A DNA stretch of 64,000 nt. It comes from Winogradskyella ouciana (GTDB lineage Bacteria > Bacteroidota > Bacteroidia > Flavobacteriales > Flavobacteriaceae). Shown here piece by piece: positions 52,807-62,749 of this stretch. Every line of letters starts with the position of its first letter. The first letter of the stretch is position 1. The stretch is from positions 1 through 64,000 of the forward strand of contig NZ_WJYA01000002.1 of NCBI RefSeq assembly GCF_009709615.1. Reading direction: 5' to 3'. A program made the position numbers and the translations under genes. The notes under the pieces were generated by a model. The model searched no databases, was not told the origin of the DNA, and saw only the letters and a program-made list of their open reading frames with translations.

Positions 52807-53844
52807 ATGCCAAAAGAAAATCCACTCATTAAATTTACGAAAAAAGGCATCTATTGTCCGCAAGGAAAATTCTATTTAGATCCATGGTTTCCTGTGGATT
52901 ATGCTATAATTTCCCATGGTCACGCAGACCATGCACGTTGGGGAATGAAACGCTATTTATGTCAGAATGATTCTAAAGCCATTCTTCAGCACCGAATAGG
53001 CGCAGATATTAAAATCGAAAGTTTAGGTTATGAAGACCCAATAACTATTAATGGCGTAAAAGTGAGTTTTCATCCTGCTGGTCATGTGATAGGTTCGGCA
53101 CAAATTCGGTTGGAATATAAAGGCTATGTGGTCGTGTTTACTGGTGATTATAAAACGCAGCCTGACTTCATTTCAGCACCATACGAACCTGTAAAATGCC
53201 ACACATTTATTACCGAAAGCACCTTCGGTTTACCGATATACAACTGGAAATCAGAGAAAGAATTACAAGATGACTTGCAAAACTGGGTCAGAACCAATCA
53301 AGCCAACAACAGAACCTCAGTATTTCTAGGATATTCCTTAGGAAAAGCACAACGTTTAATGTCCTTACTAGATGGCTGCGACGAAATTTACGTGCATCGC
53401 GCTATTAAAAACTTAAACGAAGCTATTGAAGGGTCAGGAATTTACTTACCAGAAACAAAATTGTGGTCAGCAGATTTAGACAAGAAAACACTTCAAAATA
53501 GAATCATCATCGCACCACCAGCATTATTGGGCTCTCGGATGTTGAAACGTGTTCCTAATGCGGCAACGGCAATATGTTCAGGTTGGATGCAAATTCGTGG
53601 TAATCGTCGTTGGCAAGCTGTTGATGCAGGATTTGCAGTTAGTGACCATGCAGACTGGAATGGTTTGATTTCAGCTGTTAAAGCTACAGAAGCCCAACAA
53701 GTTTATGTTACACACGGTTCTCAAGCCATATTTTCAAAATACCTAAATGAAATTGGAATAAAAGCTGATGAGCTAAAAACCGAATATGGCAATGAGCAAA
53801 TGGCACAAGCCGAAAAGGAAACTGAAAAGGCTGAAACCGAATGA
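52807..53844 (+). CDS. Ligase-associated DNA exonuclease (MBL/beta-CASP-like)
   Basis: 345 residues. SHGHADHARWGM carries the HxHxDH zinc motif; HPAGHVIGSAQI, FTGDYKTQ and YVTHGSQ follow, as in SNM1-type nucleases. In this operon type it is the predicted DNA end-processing exonuclease. Its last 4 bases overlap the ligase start (ATGA). The C-terminal 20 residues are low-complexity (Glu, Lys, Ala). Confidence 0.92.
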   Translation: MPKENPLIKFTKKGIYCPQGKFYLDPWFPVDYAIISHGHADHARWGMKRYLCQNDSKAILQHRIGADIKIESLGYEDPITINGVKVSFHPAGHVIGSAQIRLEYKGYVVVFTGDYKTQPDFISAPYEPVKCHTFITESTFGLPIYNWKSEKELQDDLQNWVRTNQANNRTSVFLGYSLGKAQRLMSLLDGCDEIYVHRAIKNLNEAIEGSGIYLPETKLWSADLDKKTLQNRIIIAPPALLGSRMLKRVPNAATAICSGWMQIRGNRRWQAVDAGFAVSDHADWNGLISAVKATEAQQVYVTHGSQAIFSKYLNEIGIKADELKTEYGNEQMAQAEKETEKAETE

Positions 53845-55430
53845 AGCAGTTTTCCAATCTCATATCAGCCATAGAAATCACCAATAAAACCAATGCAAAA
53901 ATAGATGCATTGGTCAATTATTTTGAGACCGCACCAGACAAAGATAAATTGTGGCTAATCGCACTATTCACAGGAAAACGTCCACCACGACCTGTAAAAA
54001 CAGCATTTATGAAACAATGGTGCATGGAAATTACAGAACTGCCAGAGTGGTTGTTTCTGGAAAGCTACAGCACAGTTGGTGATTTGGGCGAGACCATTGC
54101 GCTTTTATTGCCGCAACCAACACATCAACTCGATTTGACTTTGAACGAATGGATGAAAGAACTCAAAGCTTTAAAGCCAAAAAGTGACGAAGAAAAAAAG
54201 CGCTTCGTATTAGAAGCTTGGTCAGGATTACAACAACAGGAACGTCTTATTTTCAACAAGCTAATTGGTGGTAGTTTCAGGATCGGTGTTTCCAAAAAAA
54301 CATTGGTAAATGCTATGGCAAAACTCACAGGGATTGATGCCAATCAACTGATGCACAGTATTATTGGAAATTGGGATATTGATTCCATTTCATTTGAAGA
54401 ATTAATAAAAGGTACTCACATCAACTACGATAATTCTAAACCTTATCCATTCTGTTTAGCTTATGCTTTAGAAAAGGAATTACCAGAATTAGGTGAACCT
54501 AACGATTGGATTGTTGAGCAAAAATGGGACGGTATACGAGGACAAATCGTAAAACGAAATAACGAAATTTTCATTTGGTCTCGTGGTGAGGAATTAGTGA
54601 CTCAGCAATTTCCTGAATTGGTCGAAGTGATTTCTAATTTTAGCGATGATTTTGTAATCGATGGTGAAATATTGGCCATGAAAGATAATGCAGTACTGCT
54701 ATTCAACGATTTGCAAAAACGCTTGAATCGTAAAAATGTCACCAAAAAACTTTTGGAAGAAGTTCCTATTGGTTTTTATGCTTACGATATTATGGAATTT
54801 AATGGCGATGATATCAGGGAGACACCTTTTGCCAAAAGACGAAAAATATTGGAAACAATTTTTAATTCGATAGCATTGCCTGCACAACTTAAATTATCGT
54901 TTATTGTTGATTTCGAAAAATGGGATGAACTTCACGCGATTAGAGAAAATTCAAGAGCTATAAACAGTGAAGGTTTAATGCTAAAACAGAAAGCCTCTCC
55001 ATACCACACAGGCCGAAAAAAAGGGGATTGGTGGAAATGGAAGGTTGACCCATTGACCATTGATGCCGTAATGATTTATGCACAAAAGGGTAGTGGTCGC
55101 CGTAGTTCAAAATATACGGATTACACGTTTGCCGTAAAAAAAGATGATGCTTTAGTGACGGTTGCAAAAGCGTATTCAGGTTTAACCGATAAAGAAATTA
55201 CAGAAATTTCACGTTGGGTCAATAAAAATGCCATTGAAAAATTTGGACCAGTGCGTACTGTTAAACCAGAATTGGTGTTTGAAATCGCATTTGAAGGTAT
55301 TGCGCTCAGCAATCGTCATAAATCTGGTGTAGCTTTGAGATTTCCAAGAATTTCACGTTGGCGAAAAGATAAACCCGTGGAAGAAATTGACACTATTGAA
55401 AATGTGAAACAACTCATTACAGCACCTTGA
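53841..55430 (+). CDS. ATP-dependent DNA ligase
   Basis: 529 residues. N-terminal DNA-binding domain (about 1-200), adenylation domain with Lys228 in the KWDG motif (EQKWDGIRG), DGEILA and EGLMLKQ, then an OB domain with KWKVDPLTIDAVMIYAQ. It belongs to the LigB-like class encoded with exonuclease and Lhr genes. Its stop overlaps the TTG start of the helicase gene. NAD-dependent LigA, the replicative ligase, would be elsewhere. Confidence 0.94.
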   Translation: MKQFSNLISAIEITNKTNAKIDALVNYFETAPDKDKLWLIALFTGKRPPRPVKTAFMKQWCMEITELPEWLFLESYSTVGDLGETIALLLPQPTHQLDLTLNEWMKELKALKPKSDEEKKRFVLEAWSGLQQQERLIFNKLIGGSFRIGVSKKTLVNAMAKLTGIDANQLMHSIIGNWDIDSISFEELIKGTHINYDNSKPYPFCLAYALEKELPELGEPNDWIVEQKWDGIRGQIVKRNNEIFIWSRGEELVTQQFPELVEVISNFSDDFVIDGEILAMKDNAVLLFNDLQKRLNRKNVTKKLLEEVPIGFYAYDIMEFNGDDIRETPFAKRRKILETIFNSIALPAQLKLSFIVDFEKWDELHAIRENSRAINSEGLMLKQKASPYHTGRKKGDWWKWKVDPLTIDAVMIYAQKGSGRRSSKYTDYTFAVKKDDALVTVAKAYSGLTDKEITEISRWVNKNAIEKFGPVRTVKPELVFEIAFEGIALSNRHKSGVALRFPRISRWRKDKPVEEIDTIENVKQLITAP

Positions 55431-57880
55431 GCAAATTCAACGAGAGCATAGGATTACAGATTATCCACAAATGGATGGCGGAGAAAGCCCAAGCGCCTTT
55501 TCCATTTCAAACGCAAACTTGGCAGCGTTATGCCAATGGCTACAGCGGAATGGTAGTGGCACCAACGGGTTTTGGGAAAACATTTTCAGTTTTTTTAGCT
55601 GTAGTTATCGATTACTTAAATCATCCAGATAAATATCAAAAAGGATTGAAACTACTATGGATAAGCCCTTTGCGTTCGTTGGCAAAAGACTTGGCAAAAG
55701 CGATCACGGAAGCCGTTGATGAGATTGGTTTGGATTGGTCAGTTCAGGTGCGAAATGGTGACACACCAACGAATATTCGAAGAAAACAGGAACGCTTAAT
55801 GCCAGACGTACTGCTCACCACACCCGAAACCATGCATTTGCTGTTCTCACAAAAGAAGAATTCGAGATGGTTTAAAAATGTAAATTGCGTGGCTATTGAT
55901 GAGTGGCACGAACTTTTAGGAAACAAACGAGGTGTGCTTACTGAGTTGGCATTGTCACAACTACGAAGCTATTCAACGAAAGTTCAAATTTGGGGAATTA
56001 CAGCGACGATAGGTAATCTTGAGGAAGCGAAAAGTGTACTTCTCCCTTACCCTAATCTAAAAGTCACTCAAATAAAAGCCAAGCAGAATAAGAAAATTGA
56101 TATTGTTTCGGTCTTACCAGACGAGATTGAAGTGCTACCTTGGGCAGGGCATCTCGGTGCCAAAATGGTGGATAAGATTTTACCAATTATTGCAAACAAC
56201 ACTACAACCTTAATATTCACAAATACCCGCGGCCAATCAGAATTGTGGTATCAATTGCTGCTTAATGCCAATCCGGAATTGGCTGGATTACTCGCCATTC
56301 ATCATGGATCAATCGATAAAAAATTACGAAATTGGATTGAAGATAGCATTTCCAGCGGTTATTTAAAAGCTGTAGTCTGTACGTCTTCTCTCGATTTGGG
56401 TGTGGACTTTAAGCCAGTAGATTGTGTTATTCAAATTGGTTCAGCTAAAGGAATAGCGCGTTTTATGCAACGTGCTGGTCGCAGTGGTCATTCGCCATAT
56501 GAGCGTTCCAAGATTTATTTTATTCCGACCCATTCGTTAGAATTGGTGGAAGTTTCAGCATTAAAGGAAGCCGTAAAACAAAATCAAATCGAAACCCGCG
56601 ATCCAATGGTAATGACGTTTGATGTGTTGATTCAGTTTATGGTAACCAACGCTGTGGGTATGGGATTTGATTCTGAAAAGCTATTTATTCGAATAAAAGA
56701 AACGCATGCATTTAGTTACATCACTAAAGATGAATGGCAATGGTGCTTACAGTTTATCACTAAAGGCGGAAAAACTTTAAGTTCTTATGAGGAATTTCAT
56801 AAAGTAATTAAAGATGAAGATGGTCTTTACAGAGTAAAAAGCCGACGCATTAGCATGCTACATCGAATGAATATTGGTGCTATTGTGAGTGAAGTGATGT
56901 TAATGGTCAAATTCTTTTCTGGTGGTTATATTGGTATGATTGAAGAGTTCTTTATTTCGAAACTAAAGCCTGGTGATAATTTTATTTTGGCAGGCCGAGT
57001 TCTGGAATTAGCACAAATTAAAGATATGACTGTTTTGGTACGTCGCAGTAAAGCCAAAAAAGCCGTGACGCCAAGTTGGTTGGGTGGTCGCTTGCCGTTG
57101 ACGTCTCACTTGAGCCATTTTATGCGGTTAAAATTATCTGACGCGCTTGAACCTGGACGATTAGAAAAAGAATTACGTTTTTTAAATCCTTTGATTTCCA
57201 GACAGGATGCTCATTCACACATACCAAAAAGTGATGAATTTTTAGTCGAAATGATTGAAACAAGAGACGGTCATCATTTGTTTATGTATCCGTTTGAAGG
57301 CAGATTGATTCACGAGGTGTTTTCAGCATTGATGGCATACAGGATCAGTAAATTAAAGCCACTAACCTTTACAATTGCGATGAATGATTATGGTTTTGAA
57401 TTATTGAGTGACCAATCGATTCCTGTTAATGAAGACAATATCTCAAAATTACTAAGCAAGGAAAATCTAATGGATGATGTGATTGCGAGTATTAACGCGT
57501 CAGAAATGGCATCTCGAAAATTTAGGGATATAGCAGTAATAGCTGGTTTGGTAGTGCAATCGCAACCAGGTGCTCGAAAGAACAATAAAAGTTTACAATC
57601 TTCTTCTGGACTGATTTTTAGGGTTTTGGAAGATTATGAACCTGAAAATTTGTTATTAAAACAAGCCTATACGGAAGTGTTCAACCAACAATTAGAAGAA
57701 GTACGTTTACAAGCTGCTTTTGAACGTATTTCAAAAAGCAAAATCATTTTGAAACATGCCAAATCTTTTACACCTTTGAGCTTCCCGCTTAAAGTTGATA
57801 GTCTTCGAGGAACTATGAGCAACGAGAGTTTGGATAAACGAATTCAGCGTATTAAAGCACAAGCATTTAAGATTGATTAA
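55427..57880 (+). CDS. Ligase-associated DEXH-box helicase (Lhr family)
   Basis: 817 residues from a TTG start overlapping the ligase stop. Walker A is APTGFGKT, motif II is DEWH, motif III GITATIG, motif V SSLDLGVD and motif VI QRAGRSGH. The C-terminal half is the Lhr winged-helix and DUF4982-free beta region typical of the shorter Lhr form. It should translocate on DNA in repair. PdeM follows directly. Confidence 0.93.
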   Translation: MSKFNESIGLQIIHKWMAEKAQAPFPFQTQTWQRYANGYSGMVVAPTGFGKTFSVFLAVVIDYLNHPDKYQKGLKLLWISPLRSLAKDLAKAITEAVDEIGLDWSVQVRNGDTPTNIRRKQERLMPDVLLTTPETMHLLFSQKKNSRWFKNVNCVAIDEWHELLGNKRGVLTELALSQLRSYSTKVQIWGITATIGNLEEAKSVLLPYPNLKVTQIKAKQNKKIDIVSVLPDEIEVLPWAGHLGAKMVDKILPIIANNTTTLIFTNTRGQSELWYQLLLNANPELAGLLAIHHGSIDKKLRNWIEDSISSGYLKAVVCTSSLDLGVDFKPVDCVIQIGSAKGIARFMQRAGRSGHSPYERSKIYFIPTHSLELVEVSALKEAVKQNQIETRDPMVMTFDVLIQFMVTNAVGMGFDSEKLFIRIKETHAFSYITKDEWQWCLQFITKGGKTLSSYEEFHKVIKDEDGLYRVKSRRISMLHRMNIGAIVSEVMLMVKFFSGGYIGMIEEFFISKLKPGDNFILAGRVLELAQIKDMTVLVRRSKAKKAVTPSWLGGRLPLTSHLSHFMRLKLSDALEPGRLEKELRFLNPLISRQDAHSHIPKSDEFLVEMIETRDGHHLFMYPFEGRLIHEVFSALMAYRISKLKPLTFTIAMNDYGFELLSDQSIPVNEDNISKLLSKENLMDDVIASINASEMASRKFRDIAVIAGLVVQSQPGARKNNKSLQSSSGLIFRVLEDYEPENLLLKQAYTEVFNQQLEEVRLQAAFERISKSKIILKHAKSFTPLSFPLKVDSLRGTMSNESLDKRIQRIKAQAFKID

Positions 57881-58528
57881 TTGAATATCATTACCGAAAA
57901 TATTTCCGTAAAAAACGAAACGTTGACACTCACCAATCAACGCGCCATCTTTTGGAAACGTGAAAACGCGCTAATTCTATCCGATGTACATATCGGCAAA
58001 ACCGCACACTTCAGAAAACATGGTATACCCATGCCTGATGGTGTGCTTCAGAACGATTTAGAACGTTTGAAACAACTGATTCTTTATTTTAACGCTCAAA
58101 AACTGTTGATTGTTGGTGATTTATTCCATGCAGAAGCCAATGTCGACATAGACACTTTTCAATTATGGCTGAACCAGTTTGAAGATGTACAAATTGTTTT
58201 AATCAAAGGAAACCACGATCGACTTTCAAAAAGCATAGTTTCAAAGTTTGATTTTGAGATTGAAAAAGAATTGGAAATTACACCTTTCACCTTTGTGCAT
58301 GAGCATTTAAAAAAGCATTCAGAACAATTTACAATTTCAGGTCATACCCATCCTGGTGTAAGGATAAAAGGTAGGGGCAAGCAATTCTTAAAATTACCTT
58401 GCTTCCAAGTGAATGAACATCAAATTATATTACCTGCTTTTAGCTTATTAACTGGGTTAAACACGCGCTCTCAGCTAAAGGACTCGGTTTGTTATGCTTT
58501 TACAGATACCTCGATTTTTAAATTTTAG
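57881..58528 (+). CDS. pdeM: Ligase-associated phosphoesterase PdeM
   Basis: 215 residues of the calcineurin-like fold: LSDVHIGKTAHFRKHGIP, VGDLFHAEANVD, KGNHDR, and SGHTHPG. It is the predicted endonuclease/phosphodiesterase of the operon. TTG start immediately after the helicase stop. Its end overlaps the convergent methyltransferase gene by 11 bases. Confidence 0.92.
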   Translation: MNIITENISVKNETLTLTNQRAIFWKRENALILSDVHIGKTAHFRKHGIPMPDGVLQNDLERLKQLILYFNAQKLLIVGDLFHAEANVDIDTFQLWLNQFEDVQIVLIKGNHDRLSKSIVSKFDFEIEKELEITPFTFVHEHLKKHSEQFTISGHTHPGVRIKGRGKQFLKLPCFQVNEHQIILPAFSLLTGLNTRSQLKDSVCYAFTDTSIFKF

Positions 58529-59696
58529 AGCAGATTAGAATTATTTTTTCATCTTCTAAATTAGTAGTAAAAAACAAAAAAATAGTTCCACCATCCTTTA
58601 CTTTAAATTTTTTACGAATGTTAGAAACAGATAGTGGAAAATTCCGAGTCGTGATATTTGCTTTTTGAATTTTTAATTTAGAAAAAGCCTTTTTATTAAA
58701 AGGAACAACATTTTCAATATTGAAACGTCTTCCGGGAAAATCAATTAATGTTTTAGAAGTATATAAATGCGAATGTTTATGAAGTTTTTTAACTCCCAAG
58801 TCATAGCTAACCGATTTAAAGGCTCCAGCTTTTAAAATAGCTGAATTTGGCTCGTACAAATAATTAGAAGGTCGGGTGTATTCAACTTTTGCAGTAGATT
58901 CTTCATCATAATAGAAGTCAAAAGTTTGTTGATTTTCTTTTTGAATATTGACGGTTTTGATTAAAACGGATCCAGAATAGTTGCGTTCTAAAATCCACAA
59001 TAATTCTTTCACTTCGTTATTAACTGCAACGACGTGAATTTCCTTGACGTTACTTATTTCTAAAAGTGTGGCAGAAATATCCAATAAAGGTGATGTTTTT
59101 ATCATCACGTTTTCTGCATATTTTAAAAATAACCCCTGATACGTTTTAACGTTTGGCGTACAATCCGTTATTAAAAACACCTTGTTTTTGGAATCGTCCC
59201 GTCGAGAAGGATCGATGTAAATCCAATCGAACTGCTGGTCCAATTTTTTTAAGGTTTCAATTCCATTTTCATTTATACATTCAACATTTGAAACTTGTAA
59301 TTGATCAAAATTGTGTGCTACTATTTTAGATAATCCACTTTTGATTTCACAATGGATAACATTTTCAACTTGTTTTGAAAAATAAAACGCATCAACCCCA
59401 AAGCCGCCTGTGAGGTCTATTAAATTTTTTCCAGAAACCAAATCAGCTTTGTATTGTGCTGTGATTTCAGAGGATGTTTGCTCAGTGTTCAGTTTGTTGG
59501 GATAATAAATGTTTTCAGTTTTAAACCAGGTTGGTAACTTTTTTTCTGAACGTTTTTTCGCTTCAATCTGTTCTATAATCAGTTTGGCATCAATACCTTC
59601 AAAAGGTAAACCTTTCAACAATAAACTGGAAACATCTGAATTGATATGTGAATTTATAAATTCCTGTACTTCAATATTTAAAATAGCCTTGTTCAA
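58518..59696 (-). CDS. THUMP-like class I SAM methyltransferase
   Basis: 392 residues from a TTG start. LIDLTGGFGVDAFYFSK is the SAM-binding motif I, and WIYIDPSRRDDSKNKVF is a DPPY-like motif IV for nucleic acid amino groups. The C-terminal part matches the THUMP-like domain of an uncharacterised Bacteroidetes family. The substrate, perhaps an RNA, is unknown. Confidence 0.82.
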   Translation of the reverse strand: MNKAILNIEVQEFINSHINSDVSSLLLKGLPFEGIDAKLIIEQIEAKKRSEKKLPTWFKTENIYYPNKLNTEQTSSEITAQYKADLVSGKNLIDLTGGFGVDAFYFSKQVENVIHCEIKSGLSKIVAHNFDQLQVSNVECINENGIETLKKLDQQFDWIYIDPSRRDDSKNKVFLITDCTPNVKTYQGLFLKYAENVMIKTSPLLDISATLLEISNVKEIHVVAVNNEVKELLWILERNYSGSVLIKTVNIQKENQQTFDFYYDEESTAKVEYTRPSNYLYEPNSAILKAGAFKSVSYDLGVKKLHKHSHLYTSKTLIDFPGRRFNIENVVPFNKKAFSKLKIQKANITTRNFPLSVSNIRKKFKVKDGGTIFLFFTTNLEDEKIILICSKI

Positions 59697-59703
59697 ACTA
59701 TAG

Positions 59704-60792
59704 CTATAATCCTTTGGTAAGTTTATTCACTACTTTGTATTCTGATAAAAATTCTTTTAAAATAACCTTAATAGCTGTATAAGCTGGTATGGCAACTATC
59801 ATACCAACGACACCGAATAAAATTCCGGCAATAATAATTATAAGGAAAATTTCTAACGGATGCGATTTTACACTTTTAGAGAATATAAACGGTTGGCTGA
59901 AAAAATTATCAATCAGCTGTGCCGCGATAAAGCCTATCATTACATAAGTAGTTTTAGGTAAAATCACCAAGCTAAAACTTTCACCTAGGTTACTAGACAT
60001 ACTTAATAAAAGCATTAAAAAACCACTAACCAAAGGGCCAACATATGGCACTAGGTTTATTAAAGCGCATAAAAACGCTATAACAACTGCATTGTCAATA
60101 CCAAAAATCAATAGCACAATGGTATAGATTACAAATAGAATAAAAATCTGAAGAATAAGACCCACAAAATAACGTGACAATAGGTCTTTAATTTTTGTGA
60201 ATGAGCGCTTAGATCGCATTTCGTTGCCCTTAGGAACGAAGGTCATAATACCGTCTTCAAATAACCTACTGTCTTTTAAAAAGAAGAAGGAAATGAACAG
60301 AACAGAAAACAGGCCAATACTAAAGCTTCCCAATCCGCTAATTAGACCATTGAAGAAATTTGGAATCAATGAAAAATCTAGCTTAGACAGTAAGTTAGAG
60401 TCCTTAATAGATTGTTCTACGTCAATATTATTGAACTCAAAATAGGTTACGATTTGCTGATAAAGGTTTTCAACATTGCTCTCTAGTTGTTGAAGGTTTA
60501 ATAACGATAATTTTTGTCCTTGATCCGCAATTAGAGGAATAAACATACCAATGAGCCCAATCAACAACCCAATAAAAAAGACCATGGTAACTACAACGGC
60601 AATGGTATTGTTAAACTTCAATTTCCGTCTTAAAAACAAGACAATAGGTCTTCCGATGAGCGAAATCACAGCTGCAATAGCTATATAAACTATAACAACT
60701 TGAATTTTATAAAGAAAAAATAAAATCAGGGTAATGGCCAGCAATATACCTAAAGCTCTTAAAATACCATTTGCGATGATTTTTGAATTCAT
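59704..60792 (-). CDS. AI-2E family transporter
   Basis: 362 residues from the ATG at 60792; an in-frame TTG lies six codons upstream. Seven to eight membrane helices, with the conserved NLVPYVGPLVSGFLMLLL and QPFIFSKSVKSHPLEIFL blocks of this permease family. Proven substrates differ between members; autoinducer-2 export is only one of them. Last gene of a leftward run; the methyltransferase starts 7 bases farther on. Confidence 0.9.
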   Translation of the reverse strand: MNSKIIANGILRALGILLAITLILFFLYKIQVVIVYIAIAAVISLIGRPIVLFLRRKLKFNNTIAVVVTMVFFIGLLIGLIGMFIPLIADQGQKLSLLNLQQLESNVENLYQQIVTYFEFNNIDVEQSIKDSNLLSKLDFSLIPNFFNGLISGLGSFSIGLFSVLFISFFFLKDSRLFEDGIMTFVPKGNEMRSKRSFTKIKDLLSRYFVGLILQIFILFVIYTIVLLIFGIDNAVVIAFLCALINLVPYVGPLVSGFLMLLLSMSSNLGESFSLVILPKTTYVMIGFIAAQLIDNFFSQPFIFSKSVKSHPLEIFLIIIIAGILFGVVGMIVAIPAYTAIKVILKEFLSEYKVVNKLTKGL

Positions 60793-60840
60793 TAGTTTTA
60801 ATTTACTCAAAGATGCTGAAATAAATTCAGCAAGACAAAT

Positions 60841-61344
60841 TTAAAGATTGAGTTGCTTTGTTAATTCGTAAAGCGCAATGCTTGTGGCTTGTACTACATT
60901 CATACTACTATTGTTCCCGTACATATTGATATGTAAAATAGCGTCACATAGCTTTATTACATGTTCTGAAATCCCAAAATTTTCATCGCCTAATACTAAT
61001 ACAATAGATTGGTTTGTTTCTAATGTAAACTGACTGAGTTCAGTACTGCTTTCAGTGATTTCTAAAGCGATTATAAAATGGTTTGTTGCTTTAAAGTTTT
61101 TAATAACCTCATTAATGTTCGCTTCAACGCTATAATTCACATATTTTTCTGTAGAGCGTGATGTTTTGGTCATGCGCTTTCCTAAAGGAATATTATCTCC
61201 ACAAAATATAATTTGCTCAATACCAAAAGCATCGGCTGTACGGAATAGACTCCCAATATTTGGTGCGTTGGTAATGTTGTCACATACCAAAGTAATGGGA
61301 TGTTTTACTTTTTTAAAGTTGGAAGTGTAATGGGTGAGTTGCAT
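60841..61344 (-). CDS. SpoU/TrmH family RNA methyltransferase
   Basis: 167 residues of the SPOUT knot fold: NITNAPNIGSLFRTADAFG, VLVLGDENFGIS and NMYGNNSSMNVVQATSIALYE. It methylates ribose 2'-O in tRNA or rRNA. It lacks the L30e-like N-terminal domain of larger relatives. Confidence 0.9.
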   Translation of the reverse strand: MQLTHYTSNFKKVKHPITLVCDNITNAPNIGSLFRTADAFGIEQIIFCGDNIPLGKRMTKTSRSTEKYVNYSVEANINEVIKNFKATNHFIIALEITESSTELSQFTLETNQSIVLVLGDENFGISEHVIKLCDAILHINMYGNNSSMNVVQATSIALYELTKQLNL

Positions 61345-61399
61345 TTTAAGTAGTCAGTGTTGAAGTCTAGCTTCTAGTTTTCCTCTCTAAAGTCTCAAG

Positions 61400-62041
61400 T
61401 CAGTTTTCAAAAGCATACTTCACAATATTAGCTCCCATTTTCAGCGCTTTTTCGCGTACGTCATCAGGGTCGTTATGCACTTCTTGGTCTTCCCAACCGT
61501 CACCCAAATCGCTTTCAAAAGTAAATAAGAGCACAAGTCTCCCTTCATGAAAAATCCCGAAAGCCTTTGGTGCTTTGCCATCGTGCTCATGGATTTTTGG
61601 TAAACCATTTGGGAAATCAAAGGCAGTACTAAAAATAGCATGATCCTTTGGTATTTCTCTCAGTTCATTATTAGGAAAAACTTTTTTGAGCTCTTTTGTG
61701 ATGTAAGGTTCCATGCCGTAGTTGTCATCGATATGAAGAAAACCACCTGAGATGAGATAGTTTCTTAGGTTTTCGGCATCATCATCGTCAAAAAACACAT
61801 TGCCATGACCTGTCATATGCAAGAGCGGAAATTGATAAATATCAGTACTACCAACTTCTACTGTTTGTATGTTTTCATTGATATTGGTGTCAATATTATC
61901 ATTGCAATATTTTACCAAATTTGGTAGTGCTGTTGGGTTGCTATACCAATCGCCACCACCTTTGTATTTTAGTACTGCAACATCTTGGGAAAAAAGTTGG
62001 GAAGTAAAAAGTATTACAAATAAAGCGATTAAGTTTCTCAT
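61400..62041 (-). CDS. DUF4159 family secreted protein
   Basis: 213 residues. Signal peptide MRNLIALFVILFTSQLFSQ, then the DUF4159 core: YKGGGDWYSNPT, DIYQFPLLHMTGHGNVFF, YLISGGFLHIDDNYG. The fold is probably glutamine-amidotransferase-like. Function unknown. It begins 3 bases after rsmE ends. Confidence 0.88.
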   Translation of the reverse strand: MRNLIALFVILFTSQLFSQDVAVLKYKGGGDWYSNPTALPNLVKYCNDNIDTNINENIQTVEVGSTDIYQFPLLHMTGHGNVFFDDDDAENLRNYLISGGFLHIDDNYGMEPYITKELKKVFPNNELREIPKDHAIFSTAFDFPNGLPKIHEHDGKAPKAFGIFHEGRLVLLFTFESDLGDGWEDQEVHNDPDDVREKALKMGANIVKYAFEN

Positions 62042-62044
62042 AAA

Positions 62045-62749
62045 TTATCCATTTACAAAAGCTATGGAATGGCAAGCTGTAATTGCGGCTGTTTCAGTCC
62101 GTAAGCGCGTGTCACCCAAAGTTACTGGAATATAATTAGCTGCCAAAGCCATTTCAATTTCCTTAACACTAAAATCTCCTTCTGGCCCAATTAAAACAAT
62201 ACAGTCCTCATTTGTTTTCAACTCTGATTTCAAAGATTTTTTATCAGTTTCCTCGCAATGTGCAATAAACTTTTGACCTGAAAATTCTTGATTTACAAAA
62301 TCCTGAAATGACATTGGAGCATTGAGCTTTGGCAAATAACATTGAAGAGATTGCTTCATAGCGGATTGAATGATTCTTTCAAAACGCTCTAGTTTTACAA
62401 CCTTACGTTCACTATTATCACAGATAATCGGTGTAATTTCCTCAATGCCAATTTCTGTGGCTTTTTCTAAAAACCATTCGTAACGGTCGTTCATTTTGGT
62501 TGGTGCTACGGCCAGATGCAAGTGAAAATTCCGTTTAGGTTGTAAACTTTTTGAAGTAATATCCACAGAACAATGCTTTGCGTCTGCTGAAATTAACTCA
62601 GCTTCAAATAGCCAGCCTTTTCCATTAGTAATGTGCAATTGGTCTCCAACTTTTTTACGAAGTACTTTTACAATATGTCGGCTTTCGTCCTTATCGAAAC
62701 TAAATACACTATCGTTTTCAGATATATTTGGGTTGTAGAATAATTGCAT
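62045..62749 (-). CDS. rsmE: 16S rRNA m3U1498 methyltransferase
   Basis: 234 residues. N-terminal PUA-like domain (residues 1-70) and C-terminal SPOUT domain with KMNDRYEWFLEKATEIG and IGPEGDFSVKEIEMA. It methylates U1498 of 16S rRNA. Its start overlaps the stop of the parvulin gene by one base. Confidence 0.93.
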   Translation of the reverse strand: MQLFYNPNISENDSVFSFDKDESRHIVKVLRKKVGDQLHITNGKGWLFEAELISADAKHCSVDITSKSLQPKRNFHLHLAVAPTKMNDRYEWFLEKATEIGIEEITPIICDNSERKVVKLERFERIIQSAMKQSLQCYLPKLNAPMSFQDFVNQEFSGQKFIAHCEETDKKSLKSELKTNEDCIVLIGPEGDFSVKEIEMALAANYIPVTLGDTRLRTETAAITACHSIAFVNG

